Origin: a virus
Reading direction: 5' to 3' (one strand)
DNA: 41,219 nucleotides
IMG/VR virus record: IMGVR_UViG_3300024255_000059
Span: 1-41,219 of that record
This document shows positions 1 to 8,507 of the stretch, one piece after another. A program made the position numbers and the translations under genes. Under the pieces are notes generated by a model. It ran no database searches. It saw only the letters and a list, made by a program, of their open reading frames with translations, and had not been told where the DNA came from. Numbering within the stretch: the first letter of the stretch is position 1; the number at the start of each line of letters is the position of its first letter.

Positions 1-150
1 AAAGAATTTACAGGTAAAGATATTTGCCGTAAACGAGACATTGAACTCTTTTTTAATAAAAGAGACCACAGATTCAGTACATCAGGTTTACGAAAAGCTT
101 GCGCTTGGGTCAATAAAGATAGTGATTGGAAAATGACTCAAGAAGGATAA
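1..150 (+). CDS. C-terminal fragment of an unidentified gene upstream of gp16
   Basis: An open frame enters from the left edge and ends at a TAA at 148-150, giving 49 residues ending KMTQEG. The fragment is basic and aromatic (RKRDIELFFNKRDH). In T4 the genes before gp16 encode neck and sheath-completion proteins (gp13-gp15), so a tail or neck protein is possible by position only. I do not recognise the fragment. Its last codons (AGAAGG at 141-146) supply the ribosome binding site for the next gene. Confidence 0.6.
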   Translation, partial: KEFTGKDICRKRDIELFFNKRDHRFSTSGLRKACAWVNKDSDWKMTQEG

Positions 151-157
151 ATAGTAT

Positions 158-664
158 ATGAGCGATGATAAGATAGCACAGGCACTAAACATGAGGTCTT
201 TACAAGATATCAATGACGAGAAACAGGAATTGTTGGACGAAGCAAATCCTGACAAATTGCCTGACCTACCTGTTAACGCTTTTTCTACAAACGAAGAAGT
301 AGAAAATTTACCTATAGAAGCACCTGTTCAACATCCCGTAGTAATAGATGATGCTGGTGCTGAAGAAAATTTAAAAGATATTGAGTTAGCTAAAGCTAAT
401 ATTGAAAACATTATTAGTTTAGGAGATGACTCTATTAAAGAGATGGTTGAGATTGCAAAACAATCAGAATCACCTCGAGCATTTGAGGTTGTGTCAACTC
501 TTATGAAAACATTGCTAGATGCAAACAAAGATTATGTTGAAATGAGTACTAAGAAGCGATACGCTAAAGAAGAAGCTAATCCTGCTAAGAATGAAGTTAC
601 TAATAATAATCTGATTGTATCAACTGCAGATTTACTTAAGATGATAAAGGGCGAGAGTGAGTAA
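158..664 (+). CDS. 16: Terminase small subunit (T4 gp16-like)
   Basis: A 168-aa acidic, helix-rich protein directly before, and overlapping, the large terminase. That is the position of T4 gene 16, whose product is about 164 aa and forms the ring that regulates gp17 packaging. The middle (about residues 70-135) is helical and resembles the oligomerisation core of this family (GDDSIKEMVEIAKQ, then a TLMKTLLDANKDYVEM helix). The ATG has AGAAGG about 11 nt upstream. The GATAAATA at 146-153 looks like a late promoter but lies only 4 nt from the ATG, so it probably cannot start this gene. The identification rests on context, length and helical pattern. Confidence 0.85.
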   Translation: MSDDKIAQALNMRSLQDINDEKQELLDEANPDKLPDLPVNAFSTNEEVENLPIEAPVQHPVVIDDAGAEENLKDIELAKANIENIISLGDDSIKEMVEIAKQSESPRAFEVVSTLMKTLLDANKDYVEMSTKKRYAKEEANPAKNEVTNNNLIVSTADLLKMIKGESE

Positions 665-2264
665 CGGCTACTTAGGAAATAATTACCTCAAAAGGTCTAA
701 CGAGCAACATGAATATACTCCTGAGCAAATTAAGGAGTACATGAAATGTGCAGAAGACCCAATATATTTTGCTTCAAAGTATATTAAAATTGTGCATGTT
801 GATAAGGGATTTGTTCCCTTTGAAATGTATGACTATCAAAAAGAAATTACTACGAAGATTACAAACAATCGACGTGTTGCTGTATTGACTGCAAGACAGT
901 CTGGTAAAACAACTACAGCATGTGCAGTTATTCTGCATTATATTCTTTTTAACGAATTTAAAACAGTTGCAATTCTTGCTAACAAAGGAGATGCAGCTCG
1001 AGAAGTATTAGGTAGAGTACAACTCGCCTATGAAGCATTACCTAAATGGATGCAACAAGGTATTGAAGAATGGAACAAAGGTAATATATCTTTGGAAAAT
1101 GGTTGTAAAATTTACGCAGGTACCACAACATCAAGTGCTATTCGTGGTAAATCAATCTCATTCCTATACCTAGACGAGGTTGCATTTATTGAAGGATTTG
1201 ATGAGTTCTTTGCTTCAGTATATCCAACAATATCATCTGGTAAAACTACAAAATTATTAATGACTTCTACTCCTAATGGATTAAACCATTTTTGGAAAAC
1301 CTGTAAAGGTGCTGAAGAAGGCACAAACGGTTATGAATTTGTTAAGGTAATGTGGGACGATGTTCCTGGTAGAGATGATGCGTGGAAAAACGAAACACTC
1401 GAAGCACTAGACTTTGATAATGAAAAGTTTAATCAAGAGTATTGTTGTCAATTCTTAGGTAGTTCGGGAACACTTATTGATGGTTCTAAATTAAAAGAAT
1501 TAGCATATTCTCGACCAATACAAGAGAATGAGGGAGTATCTCAATACGAAGCTGCACTAGAAGACCACACTTATGTTATGACAGTTGATGTATCTCGAGG
1601 CAAAGGCCTCGATTATAGTACATTTAATGTTATAGATATCACAAAAATGCCTTATACTCAGGTTTGTGTATATAGAGATAACACTGTTTCCCCAGTGGAT
1701 TTCGCAGCAATTATATATAGAATAGGATTAATGTACAATGAGAGTGCTGTACTCATCGAAATCAACGATATCGGTGAACAAGTATCAGATGTACTCTTAA
1801 TGGACTATGGGTATGAGAATCTTCTTTATACTGAAAATGCTGGAAGGTCTGGTAAACGGATTTCAAGTGGTTTCGGAAAAAGAGTAGATAATGGCATAAG
1901 AACAACAAAAAGTGTTAAAAGTATCGGTTGTTCTATATTAAAATTGCTGGTTGAACAAAACCAGTTAATATTACAGGATTATAACACAATACAAGAGTTA
2001 TCGCGATTTAGTAAAAGAGGGAATTCTTACGAAGCAGAATCTGGAGCACACGATGATTTGGTAATGAATTACGTTATCTTTTCATGGCTTACAGACCAAA
2101 CATTCTTTAAAGACCTTACCGATATTAATACTATGATGCGTTTAAGACAGAAAACTGAAGAACAGATTGAACAAGACTTGTTACCATTTGGGTTTATCGA
2201 CGACGGAGGAGATATTCCAGAAGAAGATGGTTTTGATTTCGTAAGAGAATCATGGCAAATCTGA
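657..2264 (+). CDS. 17: Terminase large subunit, DNA-packaging ATPase/nuclease (T4 gp17-like)
   Basis: A 535-aa motor protein that drives DNA into the prohead and cuts the concatemer. The Walker A motif is at 79-86 (ARQSGKTT) and the Walker B acidic pair at 173-174 (LYLDE). A coupling motif TSTPNG lies near 203-208. The C-terminal RNase H-like nuclease has Asp311 in VDVSRGKG, an acidic strand LIEIND near 366-371 and HDD at 465-467. T4 gp17 is 610 aa, so this copy is compact. The start is a GTG at 657 that overlaps the gp16 stop by 8 nt. AAAGGG lies at the usual distance upstream, which indicates translational coupling. Confidence 0.97.
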   Translation: MSNGYLGNNYLKRSNEQHEYTPEQIKEYMKCAEDPIYFASKYIKIVHVDKGFVPFEMYDYQKEITTKITNNRRVAVLTARQSGKTTTACAVILHYILFNEFKTVAILANKGDAAREVLGRVQLAYEALPKWMQQGIEEWNKGNISLENGCKIYAGTTTSSAIRGKSISFLYLDEVAFIEGFDEFFASVYPTISSGKTTKLLMTSTPNGLNHFWKTCKGAEEGTNGYEFVKVMWDDVPGRDDAWKNETLEALDFDNEKFNQEYCCQFLGSSGTLIDGSKLKELAYSRPIQENEGVSQYEAALEDHTYVMTVDVSRGKGLDYSTFNVIDITKMPYTQVCVYRDNTVSPVDFAAIIYRIGLMYNESAVLIEINDIGEQVSDVLLMDYGYENLLYTENAGRSGKRISSGFGKRVDNGIRTTKSVKSIGCSILKLLVEQNQLILQDYNTIQELSRFSKRGNSYEAESGAHDDLVMNYVIFSWLTDQTFFKDLTDINTMMRLRQKTEEQIEQDLLPFGFIDDGGDIPEEDGFDFVRESWQI

Positions 2265-2278
2265 TAAATGCTAAATAT

Positions 2279-2286
2279 TATAAATA
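2279..2286 (+). promoter_or_regulatory. T4-type late promoter TATAAATA upstream of gp18
   Basis: An exact TATAAATA octamer 63 nt before the sheath ATG, in the gap after the terminase stop. T4 late promoters consist of this -10 octamer and are used by RNA polymerase carrying the phage late sigma factor gp55. A clear ribosome binding site (AAAGGAG) follows just before 2350. Confidence 0.8.
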
Positions 2287-2349
2287 TAACTGTGATAACT
2301 AATTTTAGACTAAGATTTTTAAATTTTATAATTTTAAAGGAGAAATAAT

Positions 2350-4269
2350 ATGGCTTTTTCCGTAAGTCCTTCGGTAATAGTTCGTGAAGTGGACGCATCA
2401 GCAGCGGTTCCTGCCATCGCAACGCCACCTGCCGCAATCGCAGGTGTTTTTAGATGGGGTCCGGTAGGCGAAACAGTACTGATTTCTTCAGAGAACGAAC
2501 TAGTAAATCGATTCGGTAAACCAACCAACGATAACTATGAAACATTCTTTGTAGCAGCAGATTACCTTTCATATGCAAATGCTCTCTACATAGCTAGAGT
2601 CGATAACGGTGCTGTCAAAGCATCAGCATCAGATACAACAAGTGCAAACACACAATTACATACATTCGGCGCATTCGACGCAAAATATCCTGGAGCTTTA
2701 GGTAATTCCTTAGAAGTTGGATATGTTAAAGATGACAAGTTCGAAGCTGATATAATTGATGTTGCAGATGTATCTGGTAGTAAATTAACAGGAAACACAC
2801 AGGTTTCACAGACATTAAATTTCAACGCAACTTCATTAACTTTTGAAGTAATACCTGCAGACGCACTTACTACTTCATGGTCTGAAGATGACGTGATTGT
2901 AATTGGTAATGATTCCGTTGGATACCAAGATATTCCAGTAACAAGCTTTACTGAATCTACTCTTGACTCTTCCGGTAACGTTACTGCTAACACATCATTG
3001 ATTGTATCTCATTCATATACAATTGCTTTAGGTCAATCATACAGATTAGCAGAATCTGAATTAAGTAAATTATCTCTTTCACGTAAGTGGAAGTATCATA
3101 GCTTATTTGGTAAAGCTCCACAAACTGGTAACTATCATGTTATCGTTGTTGACGAAGATGGAGATATTTCAGGTGAAACTGGTGCAGTATTAGAGTTATA
3201 TGAAGATGTTTCAACAACTTCAACAGCAAAACTATCCAACGGTGGTTCAAATTACTATAAAGACGTAATTTTAGCTCAATCAAGCTGGGTAGAAGTTGCT
3301 AATACAACACACTTCGAAGCAGGTGCTCAGAATAGCACATACGAAAGTTTAGCACTGGGTACTGATGGTACTACAGAGAGTGCAACAACTCTTGGTGCTT
3401 TAGCAGGTGGATACGACTTATTTAAGAACTCAAATGAAATTGATGTTTCTTTCGTATTACAAGGTAAGGGTGACAACTCTGGTAATCTTGCAAATTATAT
3501 TATTTCTAATATTGCAGAATACAGAAAAGACGCTGTTGCTTTCTTATCACCTTCTAAAGAAGCTGTTGTTGACGAGAATAAAACAAACACTAAACTTGCT
3601 AATGTAATTGCTTATGGTAATGCATTACAAAATAGTTCTTACTCCTTCATGGATTCTGGTTACAAATACAGATACGACAAGTATAATGATGTATACAGAT
3701 ATGTGCCACTGAATGGTGATACTGCAGGACTAGCTTCAAGAGTTGAACCTTTTGAATCTCCAGCAGGATTCCGTAAGGGTGTAATTAAGAATGTTGTTAA
3801 ACTCGCGTTTAACCCTAATAAAGCTCAACGTGACCAACTATACAGTAAAGATATTAACCCAGTAATGAGTCAAGTAGGACAGGGAATTGTTCTATTCGGT
3901 GATAAGACTGGATTAGGTCTACCAAGTGCATTTGACAGATTAAATGTTCGTAGATTGTTTATCTCTGTTGAAAAAGCGATCGCTAACGCAGCTCAATCAT
4001 TCTTGTTTGAATTGAATGACGAGTTTTCACAAACACAATTTAAGAATATTGTTGAACCATTCCTAAGAGAAATTCAAGGACGTAGGGGAATTATAGACTT
4101 CAGAGTAGTATCTGATGGCACTATTAATACTCCAGCAGTAGTTGACCAAGGTAAATTTAAAGCTAATATCTTTATTAAGCCTGCTAGGTCAATTAATGTT
4201 ATTGAACTGACTTTTGTAGCAACACGAAGCGGAATTGAGTTTGAAGAAATTGTTGGCTCAATCGGTTAA
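2350..4269 (+). CDS. 18: Contractile tail sheath protein (T4 gp18-like)
   Basis: A 639-aa protein with the characteristic sheath N-terminus: PSVIVREVD at 7-15, then an Ala/Pro-rich strand and FRWGPVGE. T4 gp18 is 659 aa. The C-terminal third (from about 510) has the conserved sheath core with VGQGIVLFGDKT, LNVRRLFISVEKAI and the closing RSGIEFEEIVGSIG. The protein polymerises around the gp19 tube and contracts at infection. The central part (about 100-330) is the variable surface insertion typical of phage sheaths. It has its own late promoter and a strong AAAGGAG site. Confidence 0.96.
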   Translation: MAFSVSPSVIVREVDASAAVPAIATPPAAIAGVFRWGPVGETVLISSENELVNRFGKPTNDNYETFFVAADYLSYANALYIARVDNGAVKASASDTTSANTQLHTFGAFDAKYPGALGNSLEVGYVKDDKFEADIIDVADVSGSKLTGNTQVSQTLNFNATSLTFEVIPADALTTSWSEDDVIVIGNDSVGYQDIPVTSFTESTLDSSGNVTANTSLIVSHSYTIALGQSYRLAESELSKLSLSRKWKYHSLFGKAPQTGNYHVIVVDEDGDISGETGAVLELYEDVSTTSTAKLSNGGSNYYKDVILAQSSWVEVANTTHFEAGAQNSTYESLALGTDGTTESATTLGALAGGYDLFKNSNEIDVSFVLQGKGDNSGNLANYIISNIAEYRKDAVAFLSPSKEAVVDENKTNTKLANVIAYGNALQNSSYSFMDSGYKYRYDKYNDVYRYVPLNGDTAGLASRVEPFESPAGFRKGVIKNVVKLAFNPNKAQRDQLYSKDINPVMSQVGQGIVLFGDKTGLGLPSAFDRLNVRRLFISVEKAIANAAQSFLFELNDEFSQTQFKNIVEPFLREIQGRRGIIDFRVVSDGTINTPAVVDQGKFKANIFIKPARSINVIELTFVATRSGIEFEEIVGSIG

Positions 4270-4275
4270 TAAATA
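4268..4275 (+). promoter_or_regulatory. T4-type late promoter AATAAATA upstream of gp19
   Basis: AATAAATA matches the late octamer TATAAATA in 7 of 8 positions and ends 23 nt before the tail-tube ATG. It is followed by AAAGGAG. The spacing is similar to the octamers before the 6412, 7780 and 8508 genes. Confidence 0.7.
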
Positions 4276-4298
4276 AGTATTAAAGGAGAATAACGAAC

Positions 4299-4832
4299 AT
4301 GGCATTTAATATTAATGAATTTAAATCACAGCTAGTAGGTGGTGGTGCACGTCCTAGTCTGTTCCAAGTTCAAATTCTTAACCCCGTTGCTCCAGAGGCA
4401 GATTTTAAGGTTCCATTTATGTGTAGAGCAGCTGGAATACCAGCCTCGACAGTAGGAACTTTCAATACGAATTACTTTGGACGACAGGTTAAGTATGCAG
4501 GTGATAGAACATTTGCAGATTGGACAGTAACAATAATTAATGATGAAGACTTTATAGTCAGAAACGGAATGGAAGCGTGGATGAATTCTATCAATACACA
4601 CGATAGTAATTTACGTTCTTTACCACAAGATTATAAGTCAAATGGTATCATTACACAATATAGTAAAGAAGGAGACGCAATTAGAACATACGTCTTTGAA
4701 GGGATGTACCCAACCCAGGTAGACCAGATAACTATGGACTGGAGCACAGTTGACCAAATCGAAGAATTTACGGTTACGTTCAGCTATGACTTCTGGAGAG
4801 TTGAAGGCGCTACTGGTATCCCTACAACCTAA
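4299..4832 (+). CDS. 19: Tail tube protein (T4 gp19-like)
   Basis: A 177-aa protein directly after the sheath gene; T4 gp19 is 163 aa and has the same neighbour. It begins MAFNINEFKSQLVGGGARPS and has CRAAGIPAST, the YFGRQVKYAGDR segment and a C-terminal strand FTVTFSYDFWRVE, the pattern of T4-family tube proteins. These stack as hexamers to make the DNA channel inside the sheath. A good AAAGGAG site precedes the ATG. Confidence 0.95.
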   Translation: MAFNINEFKSQLVGGGARPSLFQVQILNPVAPEADFKVPFMCRAAGIPASTVGTFNTNYFGRQVKYAGDRTFADWTVTIINDEDFIVRNGMEAWMNSINTHDSNLRSLPQDYKSNGIITQYSKEGDAIRTYVFEGMYPTQVDQITMDWSTVDQIEEFTVTFSYDFWRVEGATGIPTT

Positions 4833-4849
4833 GATTAGGTAATTAAATA

Positions 4850-6373
4850 ATGAAGATTTTTGGATTTGAAATAAACAGGCCACAAGACGAGGCGAACAAT
4901 GAAGTCGTCTCTTTTGTGGAACCTCAAAATGATGACGGAGCAATTACTGTTAGTAGTAATTCTCTCGGTGGATTTTATAGTACGATACTTGATATGGAAG
5001 GTTCCGCTAAGTCGGAATCTGAACTTATAACAAAATATCGTGGAATGGCAATGCAACCTGAAATTGCACAAGCTATTGATGATGTTGTTAACGAAGCAAT
5101 ATCAGTTGAAATGGACGAAAGCGTTGTAAATATTACATTAGGTGAAGCAGATTTACCTGATAAAGTAAAAGAACGAATCGTAGAAGAATTTGGTAATATC
5201 GTTTCTTTGCTTGATATGGCAAATAACGGTTACGATATGTTCCATAAGTTCTATGTAGATGGTAGGTTAAACTATCATGTTATTATTAACCCTAAAGATA
5301 TTAAAAAGGGTATACAAGAAATAAGATATTGCGACCCTCGTAAATTAAAATTGATACGAGAAGTTGACAAGAAGAGTAAGGACCCACATAGCGGGTCTCC
5401 TACTAAGAAGATTAAAAATGAGTACTATATGTACTCAGAAAATGGATTTGGTTCTACTAGTGCTTCAGGAAGTGCTACAGGATTTAGAATCGCTAAAGAC
5501 AGTATAGCTCGAGTAACATCGGGTTTGATGAATGAGAATAATAGTTTAGTACTATCTCATTTACATCCAGCGATCAAGCCGTTGAACCAATTAAGAATGT
5601 TAGAAGATGCTACTGTTATCTATACTTTAACAAGAGCACCTGAAAGAAGAATTTTTTATATTGATGTTGGTAACTTGCCTAAGAATAAGGCCGAGCAGTA
5701 TCTAAGAGATATGATGACTCGACATAAGAACAAGTTACAATATAATTCATCAACTGGTGAGATTAGTGACTCACGTAAAATGTTAACAATGACTGAAGAT
5801 TTTTGGTTCCCACGAAGAGGTGGTGAACGAACAACTGAAGTTGATACACTGGCCGGAGGTAGTGCTCAAGGTTTAAGTGATGATACAAACATGTTGTATT
5901 TTCAACGTAAATTATATAAAGCGTTGAAAGTACCTTTAACACGTTTAGAGCCAGAGAGTCAAGCATCCTTTGGTAGAACTTCAGAGATAACAAGAGATGA
6001 ACTGAAGTTTGGTAAGTTTATTAAAAGAATTAGAACACGTTTTTCTTGGTTGTTTAATATTATTCTGGAAAAACAATTAATTCTAAAGGGTATTTTAACA
6101 CCTGAAGAATTTGAAGCAATTCGTAACGATATACGATATGAATTTGCTAAGGATAATTATTACGACGAATTGAAGCAGTCTGAGATACTACGTGAACGTA
6201 TGAGTACACTAAGAGATATCGAAGACCAAATTGGAAAATATTATTCTAGAGAATGGGTCATTCGTAACATTTTACAGCTAAGCGAAGAAGAGTTTACTGA
6301 AATGAATGACCAAATGGAAAAAGAGAAACTTGAGGCACCCGATGAAGAAGGTGACGAAGACAATCCATTTTGA
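4850..6373 (+). CDS. 20: Portal vertex protein (T4 gp20-like)
   Basis: A 507-aa portal subunit (T4 gp20 is 524 aa). The dodecameric ring starts head assembly and docks the terminase. Typical portal features are the early stretch AMQPEIAQAIDDVVNEAI, the YCDPRKLKLIRE strand, TRAPERRIFYIDVGNLP near 260-280, and FGRTSEITRDELKFGKFIKRIR in the late stem/clip region. The tail is strongly acidic (EEGDEDNPF). No exact late octamer precedes it, so it probably reads through from the gp19 promoter. Confidence 0.96.
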   Translation: MKIFGFEINRPQDEANNEVVSFVEPQNDDGAITVSSNSLGGFYSTILDMEGSAKSESELITKYRGMAMQPEIAQAIDDVVNEAISVEMDESVVNITLGEADLPDKVKERIVEEFGNIVSLLDMANNGYDMFHKFYVDGRLNYHVIINPKDIKKGIQEIRYCDPRKLKLIREVDKKSKDPHSGSPTKKIKNEYYMYSENGFGSTSASGSATGFRIAKDSIARVTSGLMNENNSLVLSHLHPAIKPLNQLRMLEDATVIYTLTRAPERRIFYIDVGNLPKNKAEQYLRDMMTRHKNKLQYNSSTGEISDSRKMLTMTEDFWFPRRGGERTTEVDTLAGGSAQGLSDDTNMLYFQRKLYKALKVPLTRLEPESQASFGRTSEITRDELKFGKFIKRIRTRFSWLFNIILEKQLILKGILTPEEFEAIRNDIRYEFAKDNYYDELKQSEILRERMSTLRDIEDQIGKYYSREWVIRNILQLSEEEFTEMNDQMEKEKLEAPDEEGDEDNPF

Positions 6374-6381
6374 GATAAATA
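6374..6381 (+). promoter_or_regulatory. T4-type late promoter GATAAATA
   Basis: GATAAATA (7 of 8 to consensus) overlaps the portal stop and ends 30 nt before the ATG at 6412. The distance is nearly identical to the octamers before gp21 and gp22. Confidence 0.65.
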
Positions 6382-6411
6382 AAACTATATTAAATTAAAT
6401 AGGGACTAAAT

Positions 6412-7497
6412 ATGAAAAACTTTAAAGACCTACTTTCGGAAGTGGCCCAACCAAAGTCACCCGAAGAGAAAGCTTTTAAAGATCAGCACAAGATTGAGTT
6501 AATCAAACACCCAGTCGCGCCTGATTTTGTTCATACCGGTGAAATTCCTGGTAAGACAAAGAAGGAAAGACCTGCTGATGTTAAAGCTGGGGAAGACGCA
6601 AAAAAATACGACGGTGGAGCAGCTGCTAAAGCTAAACCATTCAAAATGCCACGAAACATCGATGAGACTAAACTTTCATTTAAAGATTTAATTACAAAAG
6701 TTTCTGATAACGAAGAACTTCTTGAAAGTCCCCAAGAAGAGATTTCGATGATGATGAAGCAACTACACTTTATCTGTTATGCATCTGAAGAGATTATGGA
6801 ATACCTTGGTGCTGAAGATATGGACCCAGAAGAATGGTGGCAGAATAAATTAGCACAAGTATTTGGTAATGTTAAATCATTATATGCATATGCTAAAGGT
6901 TCAGAAGTTGTTAAAAAAGACATTGAACAAGATGATGATTTAGATACAGAACTAGGTGATGATGATGTTGCTTTACCTAGTGATACAGAAGTAGACGATT
7001 TAATGAATAGCGTATACGAAGACGTTCAAATCGAAAACTTAGTTACTGAATCATTCTTATTAAGTGAAGCTAAAATCGATATCGATTATATTGGTAACGA
7101 TAGTCAAAAAGCTTCTCACGAAAAAAAATTCGGAGTTAAAATCTCATTAAAAGGAGATGACGAAGCATTTGTAAGCGGAGACGCCAAAAACGTTTGGAAC
7201 TTTGCGGTCAACCATTACGGTGGTGACAAAGACGATGCTGCTGATATACATGGAAAACTTGCTAAAGAAGTTGGATATGAAGTATCAGAAGAGGTTAACG
7301 AAGCAAATTTTAAACCTGGCAGTCTTAAACTTAAGAATGGACAAACAATTAAAGTTGATTTTGCAGATGTAAAACATTTAAATCACTTTATGAAAGGTTT
7401 GAATCCAAAGAATAAGAAAGAGATGGAAGACCAGTTAATGAAAGACCAAAAAGGATTTAAAGAAATCCTTGCATTCGCTACTAAAGCGGGTATTTAA
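6412..7497 (+). CDS. Prohead core/internal head protein
   Basis: A 361-aa highly charged protein in the slot held by T4 genes 67 and 68 (prohead core) between portal and protease. It is rich in Lys, Glu and Asp, with an acidic run at 170-195 (DIEQDDDLDTELGDDD). A conserved-looking segment EISMMMKQLHFICYASEEI lies near 110-128. It contains LxE sites of the kind cut by the gp21 protease (LLSEV near 7-11 and LLSEA near 215-219). This suggests it is processed into head-internal fragments. T4 gp67 is only about 80 aa, so most of this gene is not T4-like. The role is inferred from position and composition. Confidence 0.7.
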   Translation: MKNFKDLLSEVAQPKSPEEKAFKDQHKIELIKHPVAPDFVHTGEIPGKTKKERPADVKAGEDAKKYDGGAAAKAKPFKMPRNIDETKLSFKDLITKVSDNEELLESPQEEISMMMKQLHFICYASEEIMEYLGAEDMDPEEWWQNKLAQVFGNVKSLYAYAKGSEVVKKDIEQDDDLDTELGDDDVALPSDTEVDDLMNSVYEDVQIENLVTESFLLSEAKIDIDYIGNDSQKASHEKKFGVKISLKGDDEAFVSGDAKNVWNFAVNHYGGDKDDAADIHGKLAKEVGYEVSEEVNEANFKPGSLKLKNGQTIKVDFADVKHLNHFMKGLNPKNKKEMEDQLMKDQKGFKEILAFATKAGI

Positions 7498-7500
7498 ATT

Positions 7501-7740
7501 ATGGCATGGGTTAGCGTCCCAGGTTCGAACAGTATTTGGGAATATGAAAATACTGCAACAGCATCAAACACTTATAGTGATGCGAACGGAACCACCACTG
7601 CTGGAGTTAGAACATTCACTCCAACCGGTGGAAATGCTCAATATACCTATGTAAGGTGTAGAAAGGCAGGACAAACTATAGAGCGTGGAGAGTTAAATAA
7701 GAACTTCTACGATAATAGATTTGCTAACGGAATTACATAA
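7501..7740 (+). CDS. Small structural-type protein between core protein and gp21
   Basis: A 79-aa protein starting 3 nt after the preceding stop. It is rich in Thr, Asn, Gly and aromatic residues (MAWVSVPGSNSIWEYEN) and has a basic centre (YVRCRKAGQ) and the end GELNKNFYDNRFANGIT. The composition suggests a small beta-rich virion protein. Its place in the head block supports that, but I cannot assign a function. Confidence 0.65.
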   Translation: MAWVSVPGSNSIWEYENTATASNTYSDANGTTTAGVRTFTPTGGNAQYTYVRCRKAGQTIERGELNKNFYDNRFANGIT

Positions 7741-7742
7741 GT

Positions 7743-7750
7743 AATAAATA
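7743..7750 (+). promoter_or_regulatory. T4-type late promoter AATAAATA upstream of gp21
   Basis: AATAAATA (7 of 8) just after the 7740 stop and 29 nt before the gp21 ATG. AAGGTGAT follows as ribosome binding site. Confidence 0.65.
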
Positions 7751-7779
7751 ATTATAAGAAATTTAATTAAGGTGATAAT

Positions 7780-8466
7780 ATGCAACTTATTACAGAACTA
7801 AATGAAAACCTAGAGGTGATAACCGAAGCTAAAGAGGACGGTACTAAGTCCCACTTTATCGAAGGTATATTCATGCAGGGTGACATTAAAAACAGAAACG
7901 GTAGAACATATCCATGTGATACTCTTGAAAAAGAGATGAAGCGTTACGAGGCTGAATTTATTAAGCCTAAGCGTGCACTTGGAGAACTCGGACATCCCGA
8001 TGGTCCTACTATTAATGGTGACAGAGTATCACACTTAATTACATCGATGAGGCGCGAAGGTAATGATTTTTATGGAAAAGCAAAAATCTTAAAAACACCT
8101 ATGGGAGAGATTGTAAAAGCTCTTTTAGATGAAGGTGTTAAAATTGGCGTTTCAACAAGAGGGTTAGGTTCGGTAAAACAATTAAAAGACGGTGTTATGG
8201 AAGTTCAAAAAGATTTCCATCTCGCTACTGTAGATATTGTAACCGACCCATCAGCTCCTAATGCATTTGTAAATGGCATTATGGAGAACAGAGAGTATTA
8301 TTACGATATAGCTTCTTCATCTTGGAAGCCTCAGGAAGTAGCTAAAGTCCTCGAGGAAATTGTTGAAGAGGTTGAAAAGAAAATTACTCGCGTAGTAAAA
8401 ACTATTGACGAAGAAACTGCACAGAGAATGTTCCGTACATTCTTAAGTTCTTTAAGAAATAAATAA
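7780..8466 (+). CDS. 21: Prohead core protease (T4 gp21-like)
   Basis: A 228-aa serine protease that cuts scaffold, core and capsid precursors after assembly; T4 gp21 is about 212 aa. The catalytic His is His72 in GELGHPDG and the Ser is Ser125 in GVSTRGLG, the U9/herpesvirus-protease-like arrangement. The N-terminus carries LxE-like sequences (ITEA near 14-17) that may be self-cleavage sites. Its position before scaffold and capsid is exactly as in T4. Confidence 0.96.
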   Translation: MQLITELNENLEVITEAKEDGTKSHFIEGIFMQGDIKNRNGRTYPCDTLEKEMKRYEAEFIKPKRALGELGHPDGPTINGDRVSHLITSMRREGNDFYGKAKILKTPMGEIVKALLDEGVKIGVSTRGLGSVKQLKDGVMEVQKDFHLATVDIVTDPSAPNAFVNGIMENREYYYDIASSSWKPQEVAKVLEEIVEEVEKKITRVVKTIDEETAQRMFRTFLSSLRNK

Positions 8467-8469
8467 ATT

Positions 8470-8477
8470 AATAAATA
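8470..8477 (+). promoter_or_regulatory. T4-type late promoter AATAAATA upstream of gp22
   Basis: AATAAATA (7 of 8), 30 nt before the scaffold ATG and followed by an AAAAGGAG ribosome binding site. It may also serve gp23, because no terminator separates the two genes and no octamer precedes gp23. Confidence 0.65.
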
Positions 8478-8507
8478 TTTTTAAACAAGTATTAAAAGGA
8501 GAAAATT

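Noticed and set aside
158-160. GATAAATA octamers right before starts at 158, 19134 and 25021 (minus) as late promoters
   Set aside because: They end 0-4 nt from the start codon, so transcription would begin inside the gene. They are better seen as AT-rich ribosome-site context (GGATAAATA type).
2069-2437. Minus-strand frame opposite the terminase end and sheath start
   Set aside because: It runs antisense to two certain genes, has no ribosome site, and its composition mirrors the sense codons.
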